Positions 50,523 to 58,936 of a DNA stretch of 64,000 bases are shown here, piece after piece (the stretch's first letter is position 1; every line of letters begins with the position of its first letter). A program made the translations under genes and the position numbers. This DNA comes from Microbacterium oryzae (GTDB lineage: Bacteria > Actinomycetota > Actinomycetes > Actinomycetales > Microbacteriaceae): NCBI RefSeq assembly GCF_009735645.1, contig NZ_CP032550.1, positions 2,356,001 through 2,420,000 of the forward strand, given 5' to 3'. The notes beneath the pieces were generated by a model. The model was not told where the DNA came from, ran no database searches, and saw nothing but the letters and a program-made list of their open reading frames with translations.

Positions 50523-53345
50523 TCACGCCTCCAGGTTGTCAAAGTCGAGGGTCGGCGCCGCCAGGCCGACGGGGCGGTCGATCGCGGATACCGCGGCGGC
50601 TCGTACCTCGGGCCAGGACGAGCCGAGCGTGTTGAACAGGATGCCGGCCTGAGTGAGTCCACGCTTCTCTGAGATGGCGTACAGGAGGTAGGCGAGCTCG
50701 TGGGCTGCGGTCATATCGATGCCGCGCTGCTCCGCGCCCGCGAGAATGCGGCCCGCCGCGTCGAGACCCGAGTCGGAGAGCGCCCGCGCCATGTGCAGTA
50801 CGACCTCCCACAGCGAGATTCGATCGTCGGAGCGAGGGTCGTAGCCAGCCGGGAGCTCGTCCGGAGCGAAGAGCTTGACCTTGCCTCCACCGCTCGAGAT
50901 GACGCCCGACCGCGCGAGTCCCGCGACTGAAGCGTTCTTCGCGCTCGCGAGCGTCTCGGCCTCGCCGTACTGCGACACATCAAAGCCATGAGTCTCGAAC
51001 CATGCCACGCACCAGCGCGTGTCGTCGTCGAAATCGCCCTCCTGCTGCGAGAGCACCTCGTCGAGCACACCGTTGATCGCTCGGAGCGCGTCGCGAATGC
51101 TCATGGGTGCGCCCGATGGGTCGATCACTCGCGCGTACTTCGAGAAGGTTGCCATGCCTGGACCGATCGCGGCCTGCGCCATATCGACGGGTGCAATGCT
51201 TCCCTGTTGCAGGTTGCGTAGCGCCTCGGGGAGTGTGGACTTCAGCTCAGCGAGGAAGCCGCGGCGGTCGGCGACCGGCGCGTCCTCGGAGCGCGGGCGG
51301 AGCGCGAGCACGATAGATGATGCGAGAGCGTTCGTCCCAATGCTGATCATTCGGCCAGCGCGCTCGGACCGGACGGGCCACGTCGCGGTTACCATCCATC
51401 CCTCGGAGACCATACCGCTGAGCAGCGTCTCCCAACCTGTGGAGGCAAGCCCATCGGCCTCCAGCTCCGCCTGCTTGAAGGCGTAGTAGACGGTGATGGG
51501 GTAGTCGTCGCCCGCGGACCGCCGTGCCTCACCGAACACGTTGCGGAACCCTGACTCGAAGAATTCCTGCGCTGCGTCGCGGCCACCGTGTCGATACGGG
51601 TTGGCCACAAGTTCCTCAGCCTTGGGCACGAGCATGGTGCTGAGGAGCTGGGGGTGGATTGCCCGGAGTCCCCGCCGCAACCACACATAGAAGAAGTCGG
51701 ACAGGTCGGAGTATCCGATGTTGTCGTAGTAGGGCGGATCCGTCGACGCCGTGAGACTCTCGTAGGTCCTCGTCGACGCATCCGCCTGCATAGCGACAGC
51801 TGACCCGCGCGCGGGAACTCGGTCGAGCACGTCCGCGATCGAAGCCAAAGCTATGACCGGATCTCCCGATGCACGCGCTAGGGGTGAGGCCTCGACGAAG
51901 TCCCACGCCATCGGCACCGCCTGACGCGAGAAGAGGTTCCGTGTCTGGTCCCGCGAATTCGACCACGTTGCGAGGGAGTTGCAGATATCCGCCGTCCGAC
52001 TGACGCCGAGGCCCAGGTAGGTGGCGACGGCGTCGGCGTAGGCCGCGGCATCCGTCCCTCCCTCTTCGAGGCGGCTGCCCTCGGGAAGGCCGCTGGCGAG
52101 GGCATCCTGGAGGACCTGCTCCCGCGCCTCCCCGACGAGATCGCTGAACGTCGTGAGTGCCGTCAGCTGCCGGTTCGTGAATAGGGATGCGAATGTGGTG
52201 AGTCCGTACCGAACAACGTTGATACGCCCAGGCCAATCGAAAAGCTCGCCAGATGGGACGTCCGAGGCGATCGCGTCGGCAGCGGCGCGCGCGTGTTTCG
52301 CGTCTGCGGGCAAGTAGACGCGCGCCCGCGATCCCTCGGCCACGACGGACATCAACTGAGCGTCGAGTCCGACGTCGCGGCTCTGAGAACGGACGTACTC
52401 GAGTGGCACTGCGCTGCCGCAGCCGACACAGCGTGCACCTTGTCGCCCCACGGTTCCGTCCGAGTCCTTCGTTGGAGCCGACTTCGGGTTATGTCCGATT
52501 GTGAACTCCACGCGGTCGTTCACGACCGAAGGGACGACGTACGCCTCTTTACCTTTCTTCTTCCCCAGCCACCACGAGCGCACAAGCGGCATCTCGATTC
52601 CGCACGCCGGGTTGGGGCAAGTGACAGTTCGAGCCCAGATCCAGGCGATCACATTCGCCTTCGTGCCATCGGGCAGCGTCGCCTTCGGGTAGAGATGTCC
52701 GATGCGGCGTTCGGCCTCGTCACGCATCCATTCGCCGTAGCGGCGCACATCCTCGGCGAGACCCGTCGCCTTCGGCCACGAGTTGCGCGTGCCCTCGGCG
52801 CCTGGGAAAACCGGCGCGCGTCCCGCGAACTTCGGGGGGATCTCGATCAGCGCCTTATTGATGAGCACCGCAACTGGGTTGAGGTCGCTCGCATGCGCCT
52901 CGAGACCGAGACGCTGTGCTTCGAGAGGGATCGTCCCTCCGCCTGCGAACGGGTCGAGAATCGCCGGGGGGTTGCCGTCCGTGGACCGGCGGATTTCGGC
53001 GCGCACCTGGTCAAATAGGCTCTCGTCACCGATGTTGTCCCAGTCGACCATGCGCGTGATGAGATCGAAGAGACGCTGGCGCTCGGCATCCACCCGGGCA
53101 GCGACGTGGGCGTCGACGTCGCTCAGTCCAGCGTCCGCCGCCTCGCTCCGGAACTCGTCCGCACGCTCCGACGGATCGTCGACCAGCTGTGCGAACAGCA
53201 CCGCCCGTGCGGTGGCGAGGGGGCGACGCGCCCACCACAGGTGCAGCGTCGACGGGTGCCCGTGCCGAATCGACTTCTCACGCGCGGACTGCGCGTTGAT
53301 TGCTTCGAGCGGCAGCGCGACCTCGATCAACTTCTTCTTGGCCAC
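50523..53345 (-). CDS. DUF1156 adenine-type DNA methylase with zinc ribbon
   Basis: A 940-residue methylase. The DUF1156 start AKKKLIEVALPLEAINAQSAREKSIRHGHPSTLHLWWARRPLA is followed by SAM motif ILDPFAGGGTIPLEAQRLG (near 125), a zinc-ribbon region (CPNPACG ... CVGCG) and the catalytic motif DPPYYDN (near 533), typical of N6-adenine or N4-cytosine methylation. The GTG at 53345 was chosen because the family usually begins with this motif and GGGGAG precedes it; an ATG at 53381 is possible. It is the first gene of the operon and faces the GHKL-sigma gene across 160 bp. Methylation would mark self DNA. Confidence 0.88.
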   Translation of the reverse strand: MAKKKLIEVALPLEAINAQSAREKSIRHGHPSTLHLWWARRPLATARAVLFAQLVDDPSERADEFRSEAADAGLSDVDAHVAARVDAERQRLFDLITRMVDWDNIGDESLFDQVRAEIRRSTDGNPPAILDPFAGGGTIPLEAQRLGLEAHASDLNPVAVLINKALIEIPPKFAGRAPVFPGAEGTRNSWPKATGLAEDVRRYGEWMRDEAERRIGHLYPKATLPDGTKANVIAWIWARTVTCPNPACGIEMPLVRSWWLGKKKGKEAYVVPSVVNDRVEFTIGHNPKSAPTKDSDGTVGRQGARCVGCGSAVPLEYVRSQSRDVGLDAQLMSVVAEGSRARVYLPADAKHARAAADAIASDVPSGELFDWPGRINVVRYGLTTFASLFTNRQLTALTTFSDLVGEAREQVLQDALASGLPEGSRLEEGGTDAAAYADAVATYLGLGVSRTADICNSLATWSNSRDQTRNLFSRQAVPMAWDFVEASPLARASGDPVIALASIADVLDRVPARGSAVAMQADASTRTYESLTASTDPPYYDNIGYSDLSDFFYVWLRRGLRAIHPQLLSTMLVPKAEELVANPYRHGGRDAAQEFFESGFRNVFGEARRSAGDDYPITVYYAFKQAELEADGLASTGWETLLSGMVSEGWMVTATWPVRSERAGRMISIGTNALASSIVLALRPRSEDAPVADRRGFLAELKSTLPEALRNLQQGSIAPVDMAQAAIGPGMATFSKYARVIDPSGAPMSIRDALRAINGVLDEVLSQQEGDFDDDTRWCVAWFETHGFDVSQYGEAETLASAKNASVAGLARSGVISSGGGKVKLFAPDELPAGYDPRSDDRISLWEVVLHMARALSDSGLDAAGRILAGAEQRGIDMTAAHELAYLLYAISEKRGLTQAGILFNTLGSSWPEVRAAAVSAIDRPVGLAAPTLDFDNLEA

Positions 53346-53490
53346 AACACTCCCCGTGGTGCTTCCGACCCACCGCGGCATCGTCGTTCGACGCCCTCCG
53401 GCGAGGGTCGTCTCCTTTCTATCGCATGGAAGTGACAGACCTCGCGGTCGGCCTGCGCCGACTGCAGGTCCGGCGATGTCGGAGATTACG

Positions 53491-53496
53491 TTTAGG
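53491..53496 (+). promoter_or_regulatory. -10 box of probable leaderless promoter (GHKL-sigma gene)
   Basis: TAGGCT lies 9 nt before the ATG at 53506, with no Shine-Dalgarno between, so the transcript may begin at the start codon. The same geometry recurs before the next two plus-strand genes. No clear -35 box is seen. Confidence 0.45.
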
Positions 53497-53505
53497 CTCG
53501 CGGCC

Positions 53506-56115
53506 ATGACAGACCGCATCAATGCCGATGAGGCCGACCAGGGGGGAGGGACCGTCCTTCTGGCTCCGGACGCGTCGATCCTCGGCGCGATAGGGCGAGG
53601 GCACACTCTCGCCTCAGCGTTGGCCGATCTGGTCGACAACAGTATCGACGCTGGCGCCACCCGCGTCAGCATCCGCTTTGTCACTCACAACGCCGTCGTC
53701 CGCTCGATTCGCATCCGCGACGACGGTTGCGGCATGACCTTTGCGCAGCTCAAGCGTGCCATGACGCTCGGCGGCGGGAGCGATCACTCTGGCTCAGATC
53801 ACGGGCACTTCCGCGTCGGGCTGAAGGCAGCGTCGCTCAGTCAGGCTCGGATCCTGACCGTATTCTCGGCTACAGGGTTTTCACCTGCCGCGGGAATGCG
53901 GCTGGATCGAGCACAGTCAGGTCCACAGATCCGTGCGGAGGTGATTGACGCCGGCGCCGCGGCATTCGTGCTTCGAAAGCGCGGGCTCGACGGCGATTCC
54001 GGGACCGTCGTGGAGTGGTCGAGCCTGGAGGGCGTTTCGAAAGCCTCAACCTATCACGCACGACGGAACTGGTTCGAGGCAATGATCGTTCAGCTCCGCG
54101 ATGAGCTCGGTCTGACTTTCCATCGGTTGATCAAGGACGAACGGATCCGAATCGAGATGGACGAACTTGACGAGAGCAGCAATGAGTCCGGTTCCCCCCG
54201 CGTGGTGAAACCGATCGATCCGTTGGAGTTCGAGCGATGGGGGTTGACCGGTTATCCGAGAACTCTCGACGCCGAGTTGACGGGCGGTGGCCGCCTCACG
54301 ATGACGTGCTACATCCTCCCTCCGGCTGTGGATGGGCGGAACGTCAAGATGCTGGGCAAGCCTCGAGCCACTTGGCAGGGGCTCTACGTCTATCGGAACG
54401 ATCGCCTCCTGCACAGCGGCGGGTGGTTGCAGCTCCGTCCCGATGGGGGCGTCGACACACAGCTTGCCCGAGCGGTGATCGAGCTCGCGCCGGACGCACT
54501 TGATGCCGTGGCGATGAACGCTGAAAAACGCGGTGTCGTTCTCCGTCCGTCCGCGCTGCAGGCGCTTGAGCGGGCGCGAACCGACGGCTTCTCGCTGAAG
54601 GCCTACTTCGACGACGCCCGAGATGTTTGGCGGCAGGGGCAGCAGCGGGAGCTTCGTGCGCAGCCGTTTGCAGCTGTGGGCGAGGGCGCACCGAGCGGGC
54701 TCGAGTCCCTCGTGCAGAAGACGCTCGGCGTCCGCGATGACGCCGTCGCGATTTCGTTCGGCTGGCTCGACCTCGCTCCGGGACAGCTGTACTCATTCGA
54801 GCCTGCGACGGGGCTCGTGCGGCTGAACAGTCTCCACCGGGCGGAGCTTGAGTCGGACTGGGCCCGGCTAGAGCTCCTCAAGACGAGCATTTTTCTGCTG
54901 CTGGAGTCTCACGCTGGCAAGGAGCGTCTCGCGACCCACACACGGGAGCGTCTCGACGTGATGCACGCCGCGCTCGCATCGGTGGCGATTCGTGGTCATG
55001 CGGAAGACGTGAGTCAAGATTCGGGGAAAGGAAAACGTGAAGCCACGGCTCAGGAATCGGTCGACGAGGATCCTGATCGAGGCCGCGCTGGCGACGACGA
55101 CGAGGTTGAGTTCGTGCTGGTGGAGTCGATCCTTATCCCGGAACGAGATCCCTACGAGCCGCTCGCAGACCCCGCTCTCGCGGACGTTCACGTCGACGGC
55201 GACGTTCTGAGGGATCTCCTTCGACGGACCAAGGACTTTTCGTTGCTCTCGGCGCATGAAGAGGTCGAGCTCGCACGTGAGATCGAGATCGGTGTTTTCG
55301 CCGCGGAGCGAATCGCGTCGCTCGCGCACGAGGATCGAGTGAGAGGCAGGGGTCTTGACCTGCAGCGGCTGGCGCGGAACGGCGAGCGCGCCATCGACCG
55401 GATGGTGCTGTCCAACCTGCGCCTCGTTGTCCACATCGCGAAGGGCTATCAGAACCGGGGCCTCGAGCTCGCGGACCTGGTGCAGGAGGGAGTCACTGGG
55501 TTGCTGCGTGCGATCCAGAAGTTCGACAGATTTCACGGCACCAAGTTTTCGACATACTCCACGTGGTGGATCCGGCAAGCCATCACTCGTGCGCTTGCAG
55601 ACCAGGGGCGCACCATCCGGTTCCCCGTTCACATCGTCGAGAAGCTCCCTGACATCATCAAGGCATGGAAGGAGACTTCGGGCACTTCGACACGGCGGAT
55701 CAACGACGTGGCAGAGGCGCTGGCTGAAGCACCTGCGATGGTTCGCGCAGTCCTCAACAATGTCGATGCTCCCTACTCGCTCGACTGGCCAGCACTGCTC
55801 GAAGCAGCCGACGACGAAACCGAGTGGGTTTCGCTCGCTGATGAGCTGGTCGACGGCCATGACCTCACGCAGGAGGAGCACTTCGAAAGGGCGATGTTGC
55901 CTCTTCAGGTCAAGTCGCTTCTCGACGCACTCGGAGAGCGAGAAGCCCAAGTCATTCGATGGCGATTCGGAATCGGTGGGGACGAACCTCGCACCCTGGA
56001 TGCCGTCGGAGCATCGCTCGGTGTCACACGTGAGCGCGCTCGTCAGATCGAGGCGAAGACACTCGACGCGCTGCGCGGCTCCGAAGGCGCGAAGGCGCTG
56101 AGGGCATACCTGTGA
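53506..56115 (+). CDS. Fusion of MORC-type GHKL ATPase and sigma-70 factor
   Basis: An 869-residue fusion. Residues 1 to about 500 are a complete MORC-type GHKL ATPase: [19 protein letters not shown] (near 35-50), [63 protein letters not shown]. An acidic linker ([19 protein letters not shown]) leads to a full primary-like sigma factor from about 560: region 2 [34 protein letters not shown] and [31 protein letters not shown] (636-705), region 3, and region 4 [32 protein letters not shown] at the end. ATG 53506 fits the -10 box; an in-frame ATG at 53476 is possible. It diverges from the restriction operon and probably controls its transcription, or hijacks RNA polymerase on infection. Confidence 0.85.
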   Translation: MTDRINADEADQGGGTVLLAPDASILGAIGRGHTLASALADLVDNSIDAGATRVSIRFVTHNAVVRSIRIRDDGCGMTFAQLKRAMTLGGGSDHSGSDHGHFRVGLKAASLSQARILTVFSATGFSPAAGMRLDRAQSGPQIRAEVIDAGAAAFVLRKRGLDGDSGTVVEWSSLEGVSKASTYHARRNWFEAMIVQLRDELGLTFHRLIKDERIRIEMDELDESSNESGSPRVVKPIDPLEFERWGLTGYPRTLDAELTGGGRLTMTCYILPPAVDGRNVKMLGKPRATWQGLYVYRNDRLLHSGGWLQLRPDGGVDTQLARAVIELAPDALDAVAMNAEKRGVVLRPSALQALERARTDGFSLKAYFDDARDVWRQGQQRELRAQPFAAVGEGAPSGLESLVQKTLGVRDDAVAISFGWLDLAPGQLYSFEPATGLVRLNSLHRAELESDWARLELLKTSIFLLLESHAGKERLATHTRERLDVMHAALASVAIRGHAEDVSQDSGKGKREATAQESVDEDPDRGRAGDDDEVEFVLVESILIPERDPYEPLADPALADVHVDGDVLRDLLRRTKDFSLLSAHEEVELAREIEIGVFAAERIASLAHEDRVRGRGLDLQRLARNGERAIDRMVLSNLRLVVHIAKGYQNRGLELADLVQEGVTGLLRAIQKFDRFHGTKFSTYSTWWIRQAITRALADQGRTIRFPVHIVEKLPDIIKAWKETSGTSTRRINDVAEALAEAPAMVRAVLNNVDAPYSLDWPALLEAADDETEWVSLADELVDGHDLTQEEHFERAMLPLQVKSLLDALGEREAQVIRWRFGIGGDEPRTLDAVGASLGVTRERARQIEAKTLDALRGSEGAKALRAYL

Positions 56116-56245
56116 AGGCGCTGCCCGCACTGCCTTCGGTGTCGGAGGCCGGGGCGATCATAGAAGCTACGCTCACGTTCTTGATCTCGACCCTAGTCTT
56201 TGGCAGGATGTCGCGTCGCAGAGAGCCGAGAACGGCGTGGCCAGC

Positions 56246-56251
56246 TAGGAT
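56246..56251 (+). promoter_or_regulatory. -10 box of probable leaderless promoter (cytosine methylase gene)
   Basis: TAGGAT ends 8 nt before the GTG at 56260, with no ribosome-binding site between. This matches the spacing at 53491 and 57410. Confidence 0.45.
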
Positions 56252-56259
56252 TCTGTGAC

Positions 56260-57351
56260 GTGCCCCGCAACATCCGCGTCCTCGATCTTTTCGCCGGAGC
56301 GGGAGGGCTGACCGCGGGCTTCCGCGAAGGATCGAAGCGATTCACGAGTGTGGCGGCGGTTGAGATGGACATTGCGGCCGCTGCGTCATATGAGGCGACC
56401 TTCGGATCCGGGATCGTCTTCGCCGGACCGATCGAGGAATGGCTCGACACCCAACCCATGCCGGAGAACATCGATGTGGTCGTCGGGGGTCCGCCGTGCC
56501 AGGGCTTCTCGACTCTCGGCAAGCAGGATGAGGAGGATCTTCGCAACGGCCTCTGGCGTCACTACGCAGAGACGATCAAGCGGGTGAAGCCGAAGTACTT
56601 CGTCGTGGAGAACGTCGCCGCGTTCGAGAGATCGAAGCAGTTCCGGCAGTTCGTCGAAGCGACCGAACCGGGCGGGTTCCTGGAGGAGTACGCGTTTCAG
56701 CACCGTGTGCTGAACTCTGCGGACTTCGGCTCGCCGCAGGCTCGGAAGCGCGCTGTGCTGATCGGGCACCTTCGCGCGCTGCCCTTCCCGGGTTTTCCCG
56801 AGCCGACGCACGCATCGCAACCCTCGGCCCGCCGTGAAAGGTACCGGTGGGTACAGGATGCGTTCCTCGGCATTCCCGGGGATCCAGACCGCGATCACGT
56901 TCTCGGCACGAAGTCCATCGAGATTTCGGGTAGACGCCTTGCGGGTCCCTTCTCAACACGGGAGCTTCACTGGAGCCGGGATTACACCGATCTCTCGAGG
57001 AGGCGGATGGCAGCGATTCCGGAAGGCGGGAATCGATTCAACATCAAGGAAGCGGACCTCGCTCCTTGCTGGCGGAAGCATAAGTCCGGTTCCGCGGACG
57101 TGATGGGGCGTCTCTACCCCGATCGTCCATCGGTGACGATACGTACCGAATTCTTCAAGCCCGAGAAGGGTCGTTACCTGCATCCGACGAAAAACCGAGC
57201 CATCACGCATTATGAGGCTGCGGTCTTGCAGGGATTTCCCGTGAACCACCTCTTCGTGGGTTCGAGGACCGCGATCGCACGCCAGATCGGAAACGCCGTT
57301 CCCATCCCTCTGGGCGCAGCGATCGGGCGGCAGCTCGCGAGCGTTCTCTAG
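56260..57351 (+). CDS. DNA (cytosine-5) methyltransferase
   Basis: A 363-residue C5 methylase. Motif I VLDLFAGAGGLTAGF at the N-terminus binds SAM; motif IV GGPPCQGFSTLG holds the catalytic C80; motif VI YFVVENVAAF the ENV triad; motif VIII SPQARKRAVLIG; motifs IX-X GRLYPDRPSVTIRTEF and RQIGNAVPIPLGAAIGRQL. The GTG at 56260 starts just before motif I and fits a leaderless promoter; an upstream TTG at 56200 has no support. It lies 144 nt after the GHKL-sigma gene. With vsr and the Z1/GHKL/PD-(D/E)XK genes it completes the module expected in MORC-type restriction systems. Confidence 0.92.
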   Translation: MPRNIRVLDLFAGAGGLTAGFREGSKRFTSVAAVEMDIAAAASYEATFGSGIVFAGPIEEWLDTQPMPENIDVVVGGPPCQGFSTLGKQDEEDLRNGLWRHYAETIKRVKPKYFVVENVAAFERSKQFRQFVEATEPGGFLEEYAFQHRVLNSADFGSPQARKRAVLIGHLRALPFPGFPEPTHASQPSARRERYRWVQDAFLGIPGDPDRDHVLGTKSIEISGRRLAGPFSTRELHWSRDYTDLSRRRMAAIPEGGNRFNIKEADLAPCWRKHKSGSADVMGRLYPDRPSVTIRTEFFKPEKGRYLHPTKNRAITHYEAAVLQGFPVNHLFVGSRTAIARQIGNAVPIPLGAAIGRQLASVL

Positions 57352-57409
57352 CGTTCTTCAACCAGCGCGGCGCAGGCCGCTGCTCCACAGACGAGGACTC
57401 TCAGGTCTA

Positions 57410-57415
57410 TAGGCT
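57410..57415 (+). promoter_or_regulatory. -10 box of probable leaderless promoter (small winged-helix-like gene)
   Basis: TAGGCT, within TATAGGCT, lies 9 nt before the ATG at 57425, again without a Shine-Dalgarno. Identical hexamer and spacing to the GHKL-sigma gene. Confidence 0.45.
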
Positions 57416-57424
57416 GCTCACGTG

Positions 57425-57742
57425 ATGGGACGGGATGAGTTCAGGTTTTTTGTGGTCGAGGCACTCCGATCGCTCGGAGGGTCGGGCTCCGTGCTCGAGG
57501 TAACGAAGCGCGTGTGGCAAGTGCACGAACACGATCTCCGTACATCAGGTGACCTGTTCTATACCTGGCAGTACGACGTTCGCTGGGCGGCCCAGTATCT
57601 TCGAAACAACGGCTACATGAAAGCGGTTGATGGTGATCGGCGCGCGCCCTGGCAGCTAACCGAGCTGGGTCGAACTGCGGATCTCACCGAGATCGTCCTC
57701 AGCCCGAAGCTCAAGGCCAAGCACCGACACCCCGATCTCTGA
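57425..57742 (+). CDS. Small winged-helix-like protein (restriction-accessory candidate)
   Basis: A 105-residue protein with an apparent winged-helix fold: EFRFFVVEALRSLGGSGSVLEVTKRVW, WQYDVRWAAQYLRNNGYMKAV and APWQLTELGRTADL, the order of the N-terminal wHTH found in Mrr-like restriction proteins. It has no catalytic domain. The ATG at 57425 is favoured by spacing to the -10 box; a GTG at 57422 is possible. It is the last plus-strand gene of the island and may bind DNA for the methylase/restriction set or regulate it. Confidence 0.6.
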   Translation: MGRDEFRFFVVEALRSLGGSGSVLEVTKRVWQVHEHDLRTSGDLFYTWQYDVRWAAQYLRNNGYMKAVDGDRRAPWQLTELGRTADLTEIVLSPKLKAKHRHPDL

Positions 57743-57911
57743 GCACAGTTCAGCCCGCATGAGGAAGCAACGCCTGTTCCCTCTGGCACTCAGCCGCCCA
57801 GCGCTCGCGCGCAGCAGTGCAGTGCTGGTTGTTGAGGGCTGCTAGGCGCAGCGCGCCACAGCCGAGACTGCACCGCATTCGCAGGTAGACCACCCCCGCC
57901 TGGCGCCACAC

Positions 57912-58718
57912 TTAAGGCGTCAGCACCTCCACCCCTGCCGCGGCGAGCGTCGCCGCAAGCTCCGGGCCCGGCTGCTCGTCGGTGATGAGGTAGTCCGCCT
58001 GCTCGAGCGGCACCACCTGGGCGAAGAGCCGCCGGCCGAGCTTGGTCGAGTCCGCGAGGATCGCCACGCGGTCGGCGCGCTGGATCATCTCCGCCATCAT
58101 CGTCGCGTCGCCGAGATTCGTCGTCGAGTAGCCCGACTCGTGCACGGCGCCGACGGCGATCAGGGCGAGATCGCACCGGATGTCCACATCGGGGGTGCTC
58201 GAGCTCAGCGCGAGTGACACGGGCCCCGTCGTCGCCTGCGTGATCGTGCGCACCGAGCCGCCGAAGACGTAGAGGTCGCGGAACACCAGGGGCGAGATCT
58301 CGCCCGGGATGCGAAGGTTGTTCGTCGCGATCGTCAGGTCGCGGTGGTTGCGCAGCGCGCGAGCGACCGCGAGCGTCGTCGTGCCGGCGTTCAGCATGAT
58401 CACCGAGCCGTCCTCGACGAGGCCGGCGGCGACCTGGGCGATCTTCTCCTTCTCCGCCACCTGCATCCGTAGACGCACATCGAGCCCGCGATCGCGCCCC
58501 TGGTTCTCTGCCGCGCTCACCGCGCCGCCGTGCGTGCGCACGACCACGCCCTCGCGGTCGAGCTGATCCAGGTCGCGCCGGATGGTGTCGATCGAGACGT
58601 TGAAATGAGCGGCGAGATCGCCGACCGTCACTCGACCGAACTCCTCGACGTAGGCGGCGAGATCGGCCTTGCGGCCTGCCGGCAGCCGTCGTCCTCGAGC
58701 GGGAGCCTGCGTATCCAT
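57912..58718 (-). CDS. DeoR-family sugar-operon regulator
   Basis: A 268-residue repressor: DeoR-type wHTH at about 15-60 (ADLAAYVEEFGRVTVGDLAAHFNVSIDTIRRDLDQLDREGVVVRTHGGAV) and a sugar-phosphate-binding DeoRC domain (VIMLNAGTTTLAVARAL, LYVFGGSVRTITQATTGP, RVAILADSTKLGRRLFAQV). It is divergent from the sugar operon that begins at 58937. Tandem AAACNGCA motifs lie in the shared 218-bp region. The ligand is probably a phosphorylated ketose made by the operon's kinase. Confidence 0.9.
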   Translation of the reverse strand: MDTQAPARGRRLPAGRKADLAAYVEEFGRVTVGDLAAHFNVSIDTIRRDLDQLDREGVVVRTHGGAVSAAENQGRDRGLDVRLRMQVAEKEKIAQVAAGLVEDGSVIMLNAGTTTLAVARALRNHRDLTIATNNLRIPGEISPLVFRDLYVFGGSVRTITQATTGPVSLALSSSTPDVDIRCDLALIAVGAVHESGYSTTNLGDATMMAEMIQRADRVAILADSTKLGRRLFAQVVPLEQADYLITDEQPGPELAATLAAAGVEVLTP

Positions 58719-58746
58719 GCGTCATCTCTAGCACAGCCACGCGGGA

Positions 58747-58764
58747 AAACGGCAAGAAACCGCA
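58747..58764 (+). promoter_or_regulatory. Tandem AAACNGCA motif near the DeoR start (operator candidate)
   Basis: AAACGGCA (58747-58754) and AAACCGCA (58757-58764) are spaced by one DNA turn (10 bp). A similar pair lies at 58877-58895 on the operon side. Such repeats suit DeoR-family binding. Confidence 0.5.
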
Positions 58765-58876
58765 GAAAGAGCAACGCCGGCGCCCCCATGGGCAGACCCG
58801 GATACTGCGTCGCGGTCCGGTAACGGCGCCGATCCCGCTCTTGACGGCCGTCGCGTCCTCCTGCATGCTCTTGCTT

Positions 58877-58895
58877 AAACAGGCATGAAACGGCA
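58877..58895 (+). promoter_or_regulatory. Tandem AAACNGCA motif before the sugar operon (operator candidate)
   Basis: AAACAGGCA (58877-58885) is followed by AAACGGCA (58888-58895), about 40 nt before the binding-protein ATG. This repeats the DeoR-side pair and supports control of both promoters by the same protein. Confidence 0.5.
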
Positions 58896-58936
58896 GAAGC
58901 CGGAGAAATGCCGCAGGTTCTCGAAGAGGAGAGACG

